A stretch of 64,000 nucleotides of DNA, taken from contig JAGKQI010000020.1 of assembly GCA_018806915.1 (NCBI GenBank), positions 372,001-436,000 on the forward strand, written 5' to 3'. The notes below the pieces were generated by a model. That model was given only the letters and a program-made list of their open reading frames with translations, was not told the DNA's origin and did not search any database. Both the position numbers and the translations under genes were made by a program. The DNA comes from Phytophthora colocasiae (Eukaryota; Oomycota; Peronosporomycetes; Peronosporales; Peronosporaceae). Below are positions 11,701 to 23,167 of this stretch, in pieces. Numbering within the stretch: position 1 is the first letter of the stretch; every line of letters starts with the position of its first letter.

Positions 11701-12119
11701 CATGCAGTGAACTTGGTTGATTCACTAACTTTCATACTTTCTTGTGCTCACCAGATGGAAAAGAAATTGTAATAGGAGCTCAAGACACTAGGCCTCTAGC
11801 TCGTATTGCAGAGCCAGTTTCCAGGTTCTCGCTGCTTCCTGTTCCTTCGAGTCGTCGTAAATTCCAACGTAATATGCCGTCGCGCTCAAGTGACAGTGAT
11901 GCAACAGACGGCCGGAGCAGAGCAAACAGTTCGACTCTGTTCCATGAACGCATTGGTACAGAAGATGCATCTCAATCCTCGGCCGTCAAGCTGCAGAACC
12001 TGTTGTCTTCGTCAACCAGCTCCAACCTCTTCTCTGCGGCAACTTCAGGTAACCTTCTCTCTTCTGCTGCGAAGGGTATGGGGTTTTTGTCCTCTGCAAC
12101 GACAAACAAGTACTTTTGA
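8751..12119 (+). CDS. COG1: Conserved oligomeric Golgi complex subunit 1
   Basis: Subunit of the COG tether that captures vesicles for retrograde transport within the Golgi. Seven exons (8751-8830, 8897-9359, 9422-9838, 9904-10629, 10694-10951, 11029-11680, 11755-12119) join without a frame break into 986 residues. The N-terminal block MQKMIGVRYRDLIESADKIV matches the COG1/Vps51-type signature. It is followed by heptad-rich, mostly helical sequence as in other CATCHR tethers. The C-terminal 120 residues are Ser/Thr-rich, with two near-repeats around LLSSSTSSNLFSAATSGN and LLSSAAKGMGFLSSA, and end in NKYF. Similarity outside the N-terminal motif is weak by eye. The gene faces the SANT gene across 51 bp and ends 76 bp from the convergent TTL-family gene. 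Confidence 0.82.
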
Positions 12120-12195
12120 AAACAATAGAGTGGTGGGGGCTGTTGAAATGCAACTTGTGTGATCTCTACTCTAAAATGGTGTATCGATCAAGCAT

Positions 12196-13604
12196 TTACT
12201 CCACGAACTTCATAGAAGATCCTTTGGACAAAGCTCCCCATTGTTGATCGTACACCTTGGCAAACGCTCCAGTCTCGGCGTCCTTGGCCGATGCTTCCTT
12301 GTTCTCTGCAAAGAACTCGTTGGTAACGACGCTCAGGGTGTCTGCCATCAAATCTCGAATAACGAAATGAAGACGGTCACCAGTTTGCTTGAAGTCCGGA
12401 CTGGGGTTGAACTCCAGGAGCCAGACGTTAAAGTCTTCATCAACCATGAAGTCCACGCCGTAAATTTCAAAGCAATTGGGCAGAGGCTGGAAGACTGAGA
12501 ATTCACCCTTGTAAGCGTCAAATGTCTCTGCCGTGATGCGGCCGATGTCAGCGAGGATCTTGGCCTTCTTTCCAGCTGCATCAGCGATACCCTGCTCCGT
12601 CAGAATGTCTTCGATATCATCCAACAACAGCACGCACTCGCTCTCGACGAAGTCTGGATGACTCTGTTGTTGGAAAGTGTTGGTGATGTGGGAGTAGTTG
12701 TTGTCCGTATCGGCTTCGCGGTACTGCTCAAGAGCGCAAAGCACAAGGCAGTGCTGGTATACGAACACCTTCAGACCTCCAACTGCGAGTACATACACAC
12801 GGATGTGAAATTTGCGCCCGCGAAGCAGTAGTGGCCGCTGAATGTACTCCTGGATAACCCACTCGCGAATGTCGGTCCACTCGTTGACGATGCTGCGCAG
12901 CTTCTTAAAGTCCTTAATCACATTGACCTCCGCACCCTTGTTTGTAGCACTGGGCTTCATAATCCACGTGTTTTCCTCATTCTCAAGTGTTTGCCTCACC
13001 TCCCACAGACACGAATCTAAACGTTGACGGAAGGAGATTCCAAATTGTGCCATGCTCTCATCGTAAGCCTCCCACGTGTCCACAACAAGCGTGCGCGGTA
13101 GGGCCTTGCTCAGCATGCAATCTGGGTGCTTCATGATGTACTTGGACAGATAAATGGAGAGCTGAGCCTTGCGTGAGAGACCCTTACGGACGCAGTAGGC
13201 GTTTGCCACTACTTTTCCAGCGAGGATGTTCTTCCAGTCCAAATTTTCATACTCATCCCACTGCAATGAAGCAACAGAAGCAATTGTTAGCTATTATAAT
13301 GCACAAAAAAAATTAATGTCTCGGGTAACGGGCTTCGTACGATGAGATCCGGGAGTTCCTTGTCATCTTCCGGTACGACAGTGTACATTGCGGGGTGCAG
13401 TGCGAATGCTCGGTCCACAAGTGGCGCTACATACTCACTAGGCACACCTACACGTGCCACTAGTCCATGTTTAAATCCCTCAGCTGCTTCACCTTGTAGG
13501 AGTCGGTACTTAATGGCACACGCCAGCTCACTCGCCTGCCAATTCACTGCGTTGTCCATGATCCACTGGCTTTGATGCACCACGTACGTCAAGTACACCG
13601 CCAA
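12196..13604 (-). CDS. Tubulin-tyrosine ligase (TTL) family protein
   Basis: ATP-grasp enzyme of the TTL family, which adds tyrosine or glutamate to tubulin tails or related substrates. Two exons (13341-13604 and 12196-13260) give 442 residues. ATP-grasp features visible include WIMKPSATNKGAEVNVI (nucleotide-binding lysine), REWVIQEYIQRPLLLRGRKF with HIRVYVLAVG, and the metal-binding end of the fold, NCFEIYGVDFMVDEDFNVWL followed by EFNPSPDF, containing the E-x-N triad. It lacks the long extra domains of polyglutamylating TTLLs, so a compact TTL or a Pby1/TTLL12-like activity is possible. The substrate is not determinable here. It is convergent with COG1 and divergent from the myosin gene (289 bp between start codons). 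Confidence 0.88.
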
Positions 13605-13840
13605 TTTTCAACCAATCATAATAATATTAAAAGATGATTGGACAAAAAGATTAGATCATTCTCAAAAATGTACCCATCGGACTAAAAACACTTTGATCGG
13701 TCACATTAGATTCATCTGCTGCAACCATTTACACCATCTAATACGGAATGCAAGTGGATTTCGCTCTACTTGAAGCACTACTTATTTCGGACCAATACAA
13801 CGCGTATCCCAAATCAGGAAGCTCTCTACACTGGACGTGG

Positions 13841-13848
13841 TCATTCCG
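13841..13848 (+). promoter_or_regulatory. Initiator-like motif upstream of myosin
   Basis: TCATTCCG at 13841-13848 matches the oomycete initiator core closely and lies 46 bp before the myosin ATG at 13894, which would leave a 5' leader of about 50 nt. Motif recognition is from memory of oomycete promoter studies; no transcript data are available. Confidence 0.5.
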
Positions 13849-13893
13849 TTCCGCCCCCTGAACAGCTCATTAGGTTCTTCGTAGTCGACGGGC

Positions 13894-16800
13894 ATGGCGG
13901 AGAAGAGGCCGGCACGTCGCGAGGGCGAGAAGGTTTGGTGTCCGGACCCTCGCAATGTCTGGCAGTTGGGCACTGTAGTGGAAGACGACGGTGAGAAGCT
14001 GCACGTTCTGCTGCCTGACGACGATGCGGAACAGCAGTTCAGCTTTGAGCAGGTGCATCCGTACGACCCCACGCACTCCATTGACCTGACCAACGTGGCG
14101 GAGATGGACAATTTGCACGAGGCGCCTCTGCTGGATCTGCTGCGTCGACGCTACTTGGAGGACAAGATCTACACGTACACAGGCGACATTCTCATCTCCA
14201 TTAACCCGTACAAGAACATTCCTATGCTTTATAACTTCCCCGAGCTTGACTCCATTGGGAAACTGGACAACCCAGTGCCACACGTTTACTCGACGGCTCA
14301 TGGAGCTTATCATGCTATGATGAAGGACGGTAAATGTCAGTCGATCCTCGTGTCTGGGGAAAGTGGAGCTGGTAAAACGGAGGCTTCCAAGTACATTATG
14401 AGGGTACGTTGAAAACTGCTGGATGTGTTATTTAGTAGTGCTAATGTCTTTGTGTTTTACAGTATCTGGCAAATATTTCCGAGATCGGCAAGAAGGCACC
14501 TAAAGCTCCTAAAGCAGAGAACGGGTCTTCAGTGGAACAGTGTGTCCTGCAAAGTAACCCGCTTCTAGAAGCTTTTGGAAATGCCAAGACGATCCGCAAT
14601 GACAACAGTAGTCGATTCGGCAAGTTCATTAAGATCTTCTACCACGCGGATGGCACCATTTCTGGTGCTACGACGAGCCATTTCTTGCTGGAGAAGAGTC
14701 GTATCGTTGGCAGTGCTGAAGCTGAACGCAACTACCATATTTTCTACCAGTTGTGTGCTGGATTGCCGGCAGAGGAGAAGAATGCGCTCAAGCTGAAGCC
14801 TGCGAGTGAGTTCTACTTCCTCAACCAAGGCAATTGCATTCAAGTACCAGAAATCAACGATAAGAAGGATTTCAAGGAGCTGGTTGAAGCAATGGGCACT
14901 GTAGGTATCCTGCCGGAGTTACAGCAAACCATCTTTCGCCTGGTTGCTTGCGTCCTACACTTGGGTAATGTGGAATTCACGGAGAATGCTAAGAACGAGT
15001 CCCAGATCGCACATCCCGAAGATGTGACGAACCTGGCGGAGCTGATGATGGTCACATCGGATGAGCTCGAGTTTGCACTCACAAAGCGTACAATGTCGGC
15101 TGGTGCGCGTGGTTCAGTGGCTGAGATTGCGCTGACTGCTGTTGAGTCTTTGAAGTCGCGAAATGGACTGGCAAAAGATATCTTCAGCAAGATTTTCGAC
15201 TGGCTGGTATCCCAAATCAACAAGTCGACGTCTACCGTCGGTGGTAGCGCCGCTGTTGGCGCTGGCTCCAAGTTTATTGGCATCTTGGATATCTTCGGTT
15301 TCGAAAGTTTGCAAGTGAACTCCTTCGAGCAGCTGTGCATTAACTACACGAATGAAATGCTGCAACAGCAATTCAACCAGCACGTGTTCGTATATGAGCA
15401 GGAGGTGTACGTTGAGGAAGGCATCGACTTTTCTCGCCTGGAGTTCAAGGACAACGGACCGTGTTTAGATCTGATTGATAAGAAGCCTCTGGGTATTTTG
15501 CCTCTGCTGGATGAACAAGGAATGCTCGGTCGACGGGCAAGTGACGAAAACTTTATCCAGAAGCTGCACCAAACGCACTTACCAAAGGGAAAAGTTCCTG
15601 AGGGCACAACGATCTACTACTCAAAGCCTCGTTTCGCGACGGACGAGTTCGTGATTCACCATTACGCTGGCGCGGTCACATACAACGTCAATGGGTTCTT
15701 GGAAAAGAACGATGACTCACTGCACAACGACTTGATTTCACTGATGGACAGCTCAAAGTGCGACTTCCTCCGCACGTTGTATCCAATCGCCCAGGCAGGT
15801 GCTGCGACGGGCGGTGCGAACCCGCGAAAGCCCATCCGGAAAATGGGTAATAAGATGACTGGTACGATGACTGTTGGTCGCAAGTTCCGCGACCAAATGG
15901 CGAACTTGATGGTGGAGTTGAAGGCTACGGCGCCTTCCTTCGTGCGTTGTGTGAAGCCCAACAACTTGCGTTTTCCACAGGGCTGGAATGCCGAATTGAT
16001 TCTTAACCAGCTTATCTATCTTGGAGTGATGGAAACTGTGCGTATCCGACGGTCGGGTTTCCCTGTCCGGCGGTTGTTTGAGGAATTCCACGAGAAGTAT
16101 CAAATCTTAACTCGCAACGTGCCCAAGGAGAAACGGGCAAATATGACTGACAAAGATTATTGTGAAGTCATCCTCCGCTTCATTCCTCGCGAGAATTGGC
16201 AACTCGGTCACAAGAAGGTTTTCCTTCGTGACAGCCAGCTGCGAATTCTGGACAATGAAGCGCGCAAAATCTTGCATGAAGCTGCTACAGTGATTCAAAA
16301 GTACGTTCGGGGGCGACAACAACGACGAAGATATCTGGATATGTGCCAGAAGGCCATCCGCATCCAAGCCATGACGCGCATGTACTTAGCCAAACGCCAC
16401 TACCAGCTTATACGCCGCCGGATAACGATGCTCAATGCGGTGGCAAGACAATTCATTCAACGACGAAAGTATCTGCGGCTGCGTAAGGCGACTATTCTCG
16501 TGCAGAGCCATGCCCGGGGAAATTCTGCTCGCAAATACGCGCTTTATCTGCGCACAGCCCCACCTGCCGCTACAAAGATTCAAGCCCAAGTTCGGCGTTA
16601 CCAGGCGCGGAAGCGTTTCCTCAAGCAGAAGCATGCGGCAGCTAAGGTTGCGAATGCGCGTAAGATGCACAGACAGCGCGCTGAGTTCCTGGAGATGCGT
16701 GGTGCAGCAAACGTAATTGCTGCACGATACAAAGGCTATGCTGGACGCAACAAGTACCGCGACATGCAGAAAGCGGCCATTGTGTTGCATGCTGCCGGTC

Positions 16801-19606
16801 GTGGCTTCAATGCCCGTCTCAAATATGGTAAGAAGGCTCGTATGCGTGCTGTCGCTCGTAACAAAGCGCAGATCCAAATTGCGCGCGTTGTGCGCGGACA
16901 CTTGGCGAGACGCCATTTCCAGATCTCTCGCCGCCGTATCATTATGATCCAAGCTCGCGTCCGTGCTAACCGTGTTCGTACGGAATATCTCAAGGGCCGA
17001 GAGGCTACCATCAACTCTCAGGCTATGATCCGCCGGTCTCTGGTTCGTCGTAAATTCTTGCGCGAAAAAAAGATGGCTACGCGTATCGAAGCTTTCGGTC
17101 GAATGATCATCTGCCGCCAACGCTATCAAGATGAGCGGAAGAAGATAATCATCGTTCAGTCTCTCTGGCGGATGCATACTGTTCGCAGACAGTACACTAT
17201 GCGAGACAGACAAGTGACTCTACTTCAATCTCTTTGGCGTTGCCATGCCCAGGCCAAAAAGTACCGGGACATGCGTGAAAAAATCATCACGATCCAGGCA
17301 TTTTCGCGTATGACAGTGGAGCGTACAAAGTATATGAAGATGCGCGCAGCCGCTCGTGTGGTGCAGAGTGCAGTACGGACGTATTTGGGGCGTCGGCAGT
17401 TCGTTCGATTCCGTCGTGGAGTGGTGAAAACCCAATCGCTTTACCGAGGCTACGTTCAACGAAAGAAGTATCGCAAAACTTTGGGGCGTGTCGTCATGGT
17501 TCAATGTGTTTTCCGCCAGAAGAGAGCTCACAAACTGGCAGATGTGCGTCGTCGATCAATGGCGAGAGTTCTCGCTGTTGTTCGGATCTTCCTGTCTCGC
17601 GTGCGCATGCGGAACCGCACCCAGGCTTTGTTTGATGCCGCCAACGCGTACGACTTGACTGCAGTGCTACATATCGCCCAGGAGATGCCTGGGATGTTAC
17701 GTGTACGTGACCGTGACCATGACATGATGTCATTGATCCACGTGGCAGCCAAGAATGGCGACTTGAACCTCGCACGTTTCGTTCTGGAAGAAAATCCACA
17801 GCTAGAAGATCTCGTGTACGGAAAAGATACTGCGGGCAGTACCCCGTTGCATTATGCCTGTCGTCTCGCGCACCTGGACATGGTTCGTCTTCTCGCGAAG
17901 GTTGCCAACCGCAATTCCAACCCTGGTGCACACTTTGACTTCGGAGCAGCACGCACACGAAGTGCAAGTAGCACGAGCAGTGCCAGTGACGACTCTCATG
18001 AGTTGAAGCTTCGGTCCGTTTCCAATGCTAGTACAGTTTCCATGTCGACGCCATCGTCTCGTTCCCCATCAAAGAGCGTGTCGATCGGCAATCGCAGCCC
18101 TGTCGGAGGCTTTGATCCTCGTATGCGTGGCATGTCGACTGCCTCCACGTCGTTTTCGATGCAACCAGCCTTCAAACCTGGTGACCACAACGGACCCAAG
18201 CGCAATGGCCGTCGCGCTCTTGTGTCGTCAACGCCAAAGACTGGCAACAGCCGACGCCTGTCGTCGTCTATCGGCGGACTCCCTCCCGTCCTACCCACAA
18301 CACTGCAGATTGAAGTGTACAAGGAGGGCTTCCTCCGCAAGGCCAGCGGCACTCGCTGGGCCACGAAGCGCTATGTGATGGTGGACGAAGTGTGTTTGTC
18401 CTACTACAAGACAGAGAAAGACAAAATCCCGCTCAAGATTGTAGAGCTGTGTGATGCCACGATCAAGCGTAACTCGGATGTGGATTGCTGTTTCGAGATC
18501 CGGTCGCCGCGGCTCAAGAGCTCCAAAAATCCTGATGGCATGCTCTCCTTTGTAGCTGATACCGAAGAAGAAGTGCATGACTGGATGCTCGCCATCCGCA
18601 AGGTGCACGGTGTGCGCGTGACCACGACGAGTCCTCCAAACCACAATATGATCTGCATTGACAGTGGATTGCGCCGAGACTACGTCAATATGAAGAACAA
18701 GATGGGCTTTACGCCGTTGCACCTTACCGTCCAAAATGACGAAGACGAAGGATTCGAAGCTGCCAAGGTGTGCGTTTGGCTGATCGAGAACGGTGCTGAT
18801 CCGAACGCCACCGATGAGAACGGAGACACAGCTCTTCACTATGCCGTGGAGCTGGAACGCTTTGACCTGGTGGAGACGCTCATGAAACGTGGTGCAGACT
18901 CGACTATTAAAAACCTTAAGGGCATGTCGGCTATGGAAATTGCTGAGGAAGACGAACTGAAAGAGATTCTCAACCCAGCGCATCATGCCCCGAAGGTGGA
19001 GGAGATGAAGGTCGAACCTGAGGAGCCTCAAGCTGATGGTGTTGTTACTGTCAAGAAATTGACACCGGCCACTCCTTCCCTTTTGCCTCCGCCAGACAGG
19101 TTAGCCGACAGCACGTATGTGTCGGTCTTCTTGGGAGCTATTGCTGTGGCTACTGGTCCCATCATGGAGACTCCGCACTTCAATCTCTACATCATGGACT
19201 ATCGAGGTGCTGTTGTTGACACAGCGCAACGTACGCCGAAATCGCTTATCCAGACCGGAGGCAACTACTGGTGGTTCGGCAACACTTGGTATCTACAAAC
19301 GCCGCTCGAGCATCTTAAGGACGGTACGAATTGGCATCTTGTTGCTTGCTTTGATAGAGATAATTCTGATTTTCTCTGTTCTTGATTGTAGGTTGCGTTG
19401 CTGTCATGGAGCTGCGGCATCGGAGTCTTGTGACTCAGGAAGTTGAAGTGGGCTGCTGGACCTTCTTCCACCTCGACTTGAGCAAGATCACGACGGCACC
19501 CGCTACCTTTGAAATGTATGCGCCGCCCGTGGATCCACTCAGCAAGATCCTCGCCCGTATCCCTGGAGACTCGTTCCTTCAGGCTGAGATCAATGTGTCG
19601 CTGTAA
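13894..19606 (+). CDS. Unconventional myosin with ~19 IQ motifs, ankyrin repeats, PH domain and C-terminal C2-like module
   Basis: Actin-based motor. Exons 13894-14403, 14463-19323 and 19392-19606 give 1861 residues. The motor domain occupies about residues 60-770: P-loop GESGAGKTEASKY (155 on), switch I NAKTIRNDNSSRFGKF, switch II DIFGFESLQVNSFEQLCINY, and the SH1-type helix MVELKATAPSFVRCVKPN. A neck of about 440 residues (780-1220) holds roughly 19 consecutive IQ-like units, many degenerate (VIQKYVRG, KIQAQVRR, VVQSAVRT), implying a very long lever arm with many light chains. Then come ankyrin-like repeats (about 1225-1317), a Ser-rich linker, a PH domain (about 1453-1557, YKEGFLRKASGTRWATKRY), more ankyrin repeats (about 1570-1680), and a C-terminal 145 residues with a C2-like feel (WHLDLSK-type block FFHLDLSKIT). 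Oomycetes have their own myosin classes with such tails; the class number is not assigned here. Confidence 0.92.
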
Positions 19607-19734
19607 GCTCCAAACCAAATGACCTGCTCTTCTGTAGACGAAAGGTTAGTTTTTCAATGAATGCGTAGGCGCTTTGGAAAGTACAAATCAAGCATCTATT
19701 TCAGCAAAAGAAGATTGCGTAGCGGGTTGCCAGG

Positions 19735-20730
19735 CTACAGCACACGACGCTTCTTGGCGGAGTTCATGTACGGCCGCAAGACCCACTCGTTCTCGGCCTC
19801 CTTCTGGTCGAGCGTACCGAGCTTCACCTGGTACAGCTGTAGTTCGAAGCGAGGACCGCACTCCTGCAGCTCCACTTCGCGTCCTGTCACTTTGAACACG
19901 TGATGACGGAACGATACAAAGTCGTTGTCGTTCGAGAGCGTGATGACGCGCTTGGCGTCCGGCTTGGGCACTGGGAATAAGTGCTTGAGAATATTCGCAA
20001 CGCGCTTACCCAGGGGCGTCTCGAACTGGTTGATAATGAGGTGTGGGTAGGCCTCCGAGATCGTGGCACGGTCCTCAATGTCATGGCGCAACACCGTGTT
20101 GCTCAGCGAGAAGTAGGCAGTTGGTCCGTACGGCAAATGACACACCACCAGACCATCTACACAACATAATATGACATTAGCACACAATATTCCAGCAGGA
20201 AATATCTTCAGCATTGTCGAACCTGGTTCTCCACGAGTTTCCGTGACTACCAGCAGATCAGTGAAGTCGTTGGACCTCGCACTCTCCACTAGCTGCAGTA
20301 AATTAAAGCAAGTATCAGTCAGTATAAAATCTACAATAGAGATCTGCTTAGTACGTACATCTCCGATGGTGTGAGCACCACGATTAAGACGGATGGCATT
20401 GGGGAAGATGAGTCGAATTTCCTGTGCGAACTGCTTCAGTCTGGAGCTTGGGTCTCGCGACGTGGTGATGGCGATCTTAGGGTCGAACATTCCAGCGTTC
20501 TTGTACTCGTCGTCCACGTGGTTAATGGGTTTCTCGTGGGCCTCATCGTCGTACTCCATCTCATGGCGCAACTTGGACTCGACACTGCGCAGCTCCGTGG
20601 GGATGGCCTTGCCACTGCGAATAGCCTCCTTGAGCTGCTGCTTGTGCTCGTAAAGCGCGCGCTCCTTGCCCTCCAGACCCTTGCGGTACAGGTACTCGCG
20701 GCGTAGACGTACGTTCCTTCGGACAGACAT
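19735..20730 (-). CDS. IMP4: IMP4 U3 snoRNP protein (Brix domain)
   Basis: Nucleolar component of the small-subunit processome; with IMP3 and MPP10 it helps U3 snoRNA pair with pre-rRNA at sites needed for 18S maturation. Three exons (20359-20730, 20223-20292, 19735-20156) give 287 residues, near the human length of 291. The N-terminus MSVRRNVRLRREYLYRKGLE is the family's conserved start. The Brix domain begins at ITTSRDPSSRLKQFAQEI, continues through FPNAIRLNRG and DLLVVTETRGEPDG, and ends with FVSFRHHVFK and a FELQLYQVKLGT block. The second intron starts with GTTCGA. Immediately downstream (convergent) is the myosin stop, 128 bp away. Confidence 0.95.
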   Translation of the reverse strand: MSVRRNVRLRREYLYRKGLEGKERALYEHKQQLKEAIRSGKAIPTELRSVESKLRHEMEYDDEAHEKPINHVDDEYKNAGMFDPKIAITTSRDPSSRLKQFAQEIRLIFPNAIRLNRGAHTIGDVRTKQISIVDFILTDTCFNLLQLVESARSNDFTDLLVVTETRGEPGSTMLKIFPAGILCANVILCCVDGLVVCHLPYGPTAYFSLSNTVLRHDIEDRATISEAYPHLIINQFETPLGKRVANILKHLFPVPKPDAKRVITLSNDNDFVSFRHHVFKVTGREVELQECGPRFELQLYQVKLGTLDQKEAENEWVLRPYMNSAKKRRVL

Positions 20731-20989
20731 GATGGCAGCTCTTGGTGCTACGTCCAGTCGATTTGTGCATCAAAAATATTGATCAATTACGTGTTTCAAC
20801 CTCAAATTATTGGAAATTCAATATTGAAAACAATATATATTGTTATTAATATCATACATCTTCTGACATTCAAAAACAAGAAGAAGATCATCCTCTTCAA
20901 CCTTGTTCATCAAGAAGCTTACCAGCTAGCTAAATACAAAACATTTGGTGCTAATAAACAAAACTGAAAACAAAACAAAATCGAGGTCG

Positions 20990-22879
20990 CTAGGACGGAC
21001 ACAGCACTTTACCCATGTACGCCTTGCCGCTTCGAGCATTGCCGCCGCATTTCTGCGTTGGCTCCAGGAGCGCGAAGTTCCGGCGGCGCAGCTCTTGACG
21101 CTGCTGTTGGTAGCGGTGCTGTTGCTGGCGCTTCTCCGACTGTGATAAGCCACTAGACTGTGGGCTCCACGACGATGACGGTGACGGAGAAGCATTGGAC
21201 GACGTGGACCCGTGACGCGAACGCTTCTTCTTCCTGGACAAACGAAGCATCGGCGAGCTGTTCGGGCTGAGGCCACGCTCCCAAGGACGCTCCTTGCACG
21301 AACGAGGAGAGATCGACTTTGAAGCAGGAGGCACCGGTATCGTTTTAGGCGGTGAAGCTGGAGCAGATTCCATACGTGAAATGGAGCCTGACTGGGTTGT
21401 CGCTTCTGTGGTAGAATTGCTGTCAGCCACCTCGACCGGCTTTGGGATATTGCGGAAAAAGAGCATCGGGCACTCCGCCTTGTAGTGACCATACTCGCCA
21501 CAATACCAGCAATCAGAGAAGTGCGACATCGTACGATATCCGACACCTGATCTCGAACGTTGATGCGCCAGTTGCCCACAGTCTCGGGTAGCGTGGTCCC
21601 TTCCCCGGCAAATATAACACGTCGATATGATGTTCCATGAGGTCATGTCAGGTTCACATATGTGCACAAGACGATGATCTCCACGTAACAGATCGCTCGC
21701 GCGCTTGAACTCGGATCGAATGAGCTCCTGGCCCTTCTCGTGGAAAATCACACGTCCCACGTCATGCGCCAGCTCGAACGGGTCCTCAATACTCAGGCGC
21801 CAGGACACTGGGTGACTCCATTTGGTCGTCTTTGGCAATGCCCGACCCACGCGAATACTCGCAACCTCGTCCTCCATGTTGAAGCGGTGTGCGTAGAAGT
21901 CGAAAAAACCTGCAAGGAGCGCTCCAACCGAGTTCATTTCCGATGTACCAAACGTGGACGAGAATTCCACCGTTGGGAACTTCTGCAGACGTTCAAGCAG
22001 CTTCGACACCTTCGTTTGGGACTGTAAATCCTGGAAAAGTGACAGCACCGCAGGAAGTTGCATCTCTGCGTATTGCGACTGCAAAAAGAAAATCAACAGC
22101 AACGTGTACCCTAGCATATTTCCAACAAAACAACAAAGAGAAGGTGAGTAAGACACACAAGACAAATGATTACACTGAATAAAAGAGATGGCTCACCGTA
22201 GGAACTTAGTGTCCCGTTAACCGGGTCATTAATCCCGCGCTGTTTAGCCCAGTACTTGACTGCGAATACTAAAGGTCGCACGCGTGGATCCACTTGACCA
22301 TAGCATTTCAGCAGCGCCGTGTTCAGCAACGTATTAATGCCCCCCACACAGACATCACAGGCCACCTGCAAACCAGCACAACATCAGGATACACAGCCAA
22401 AATAGAGAAGGATATCGACTGTTCTTACCTGCCACTGAGGATCCCAAAGCTTCAGCACCGGTACCCGTGCATTCCGGACGAACTCCTGCACCTGGAAAGC
22501 CCCAGACAAACGCTCACAAGCTGTAGCGAGTAGTGCAACACGTTCCTGTGGGGAGAATTGGACCTGAGCGTCCACGTCTTCGAAATAAATCCCAAGATCG
22601 ACGTCACACCCGCCAAAACCAAGACCACTATGGATACAAATGACCATCATTCCTCCTGTTAATTCTCCACTCTTCAATTTCCCACTAAGTAAAAGCTGCT
22701 TACCTCTCGGACGAGCCAAAGGGCAGTACACGACACGTGGGCCACTCCACCTTAAGCAATTGCTGTACGCGATTCCTCACTGCTCTCTTGGCCGCCAATT
22801 CGACAGCATTGGGCTCCAACTGCTCCAACAACGCGATGCTGTCGATCGTGAGCTTATGCAGAGTATTGGCGGCACCCAT
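20990..22879 (-). CDS. Cid1-type terminal nucleotidyltransferase / non-canonical poly(A) polymerase with two zinc knuckles
   Basis: Adds U or A residues to RNA 3' ends. Four exons (22704-22879, 22429-22627, 22197-22365, 20990-22110) give 554 residues. The catalytic palm shows FGSSESGLGFGGCDVDLGIY with the paired aspartates DVD (about residues 69-71), and the third acid in QVACDVCVGG. The PAP-associated domain includes RPLVFAVKYWAKQRGINDP and the nucleotide-recognition segment SSYGYTLLLIFFLQ. C-terminal to it are two CCHC knuckles, CYICRGRDHATRDC and CWYCGEYGHYKAEC. The last ~150 residues are Ser/Pro-rich and basic (RKKKRSRHGST), perhaps RNA-binding. Whether it is a uridylyl- or adenylyltransferase cannot be decided from sequence alone. 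Confidence 0.9.
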
Positions 22880-23167
22880 GGCTCTGGGTCTCGTGAGGGC
22901 TAAGGGTGGGCGGAGCTTTCTCCTCCGCTGGTGCGCTGAGCCTTGGAATTGCCACGAGGCGACGTCAATTCTCAGATTCTTTCAGAAATGACTTGGTTCC
23001 AGTATGGATCAAGTTGCAGAAAAAGTGGTCTTGAACCTACCTTCGGAAAATACTACGGTAGTTACATTACATGAAGGAGGGGTTTTGTTGGCTTAATGAC
23101 TCTAAGCGAATCCTCTGTTTATATGGATATGGATTAGTATAACCTGTGTAGATTTTCCATTGCCGAC

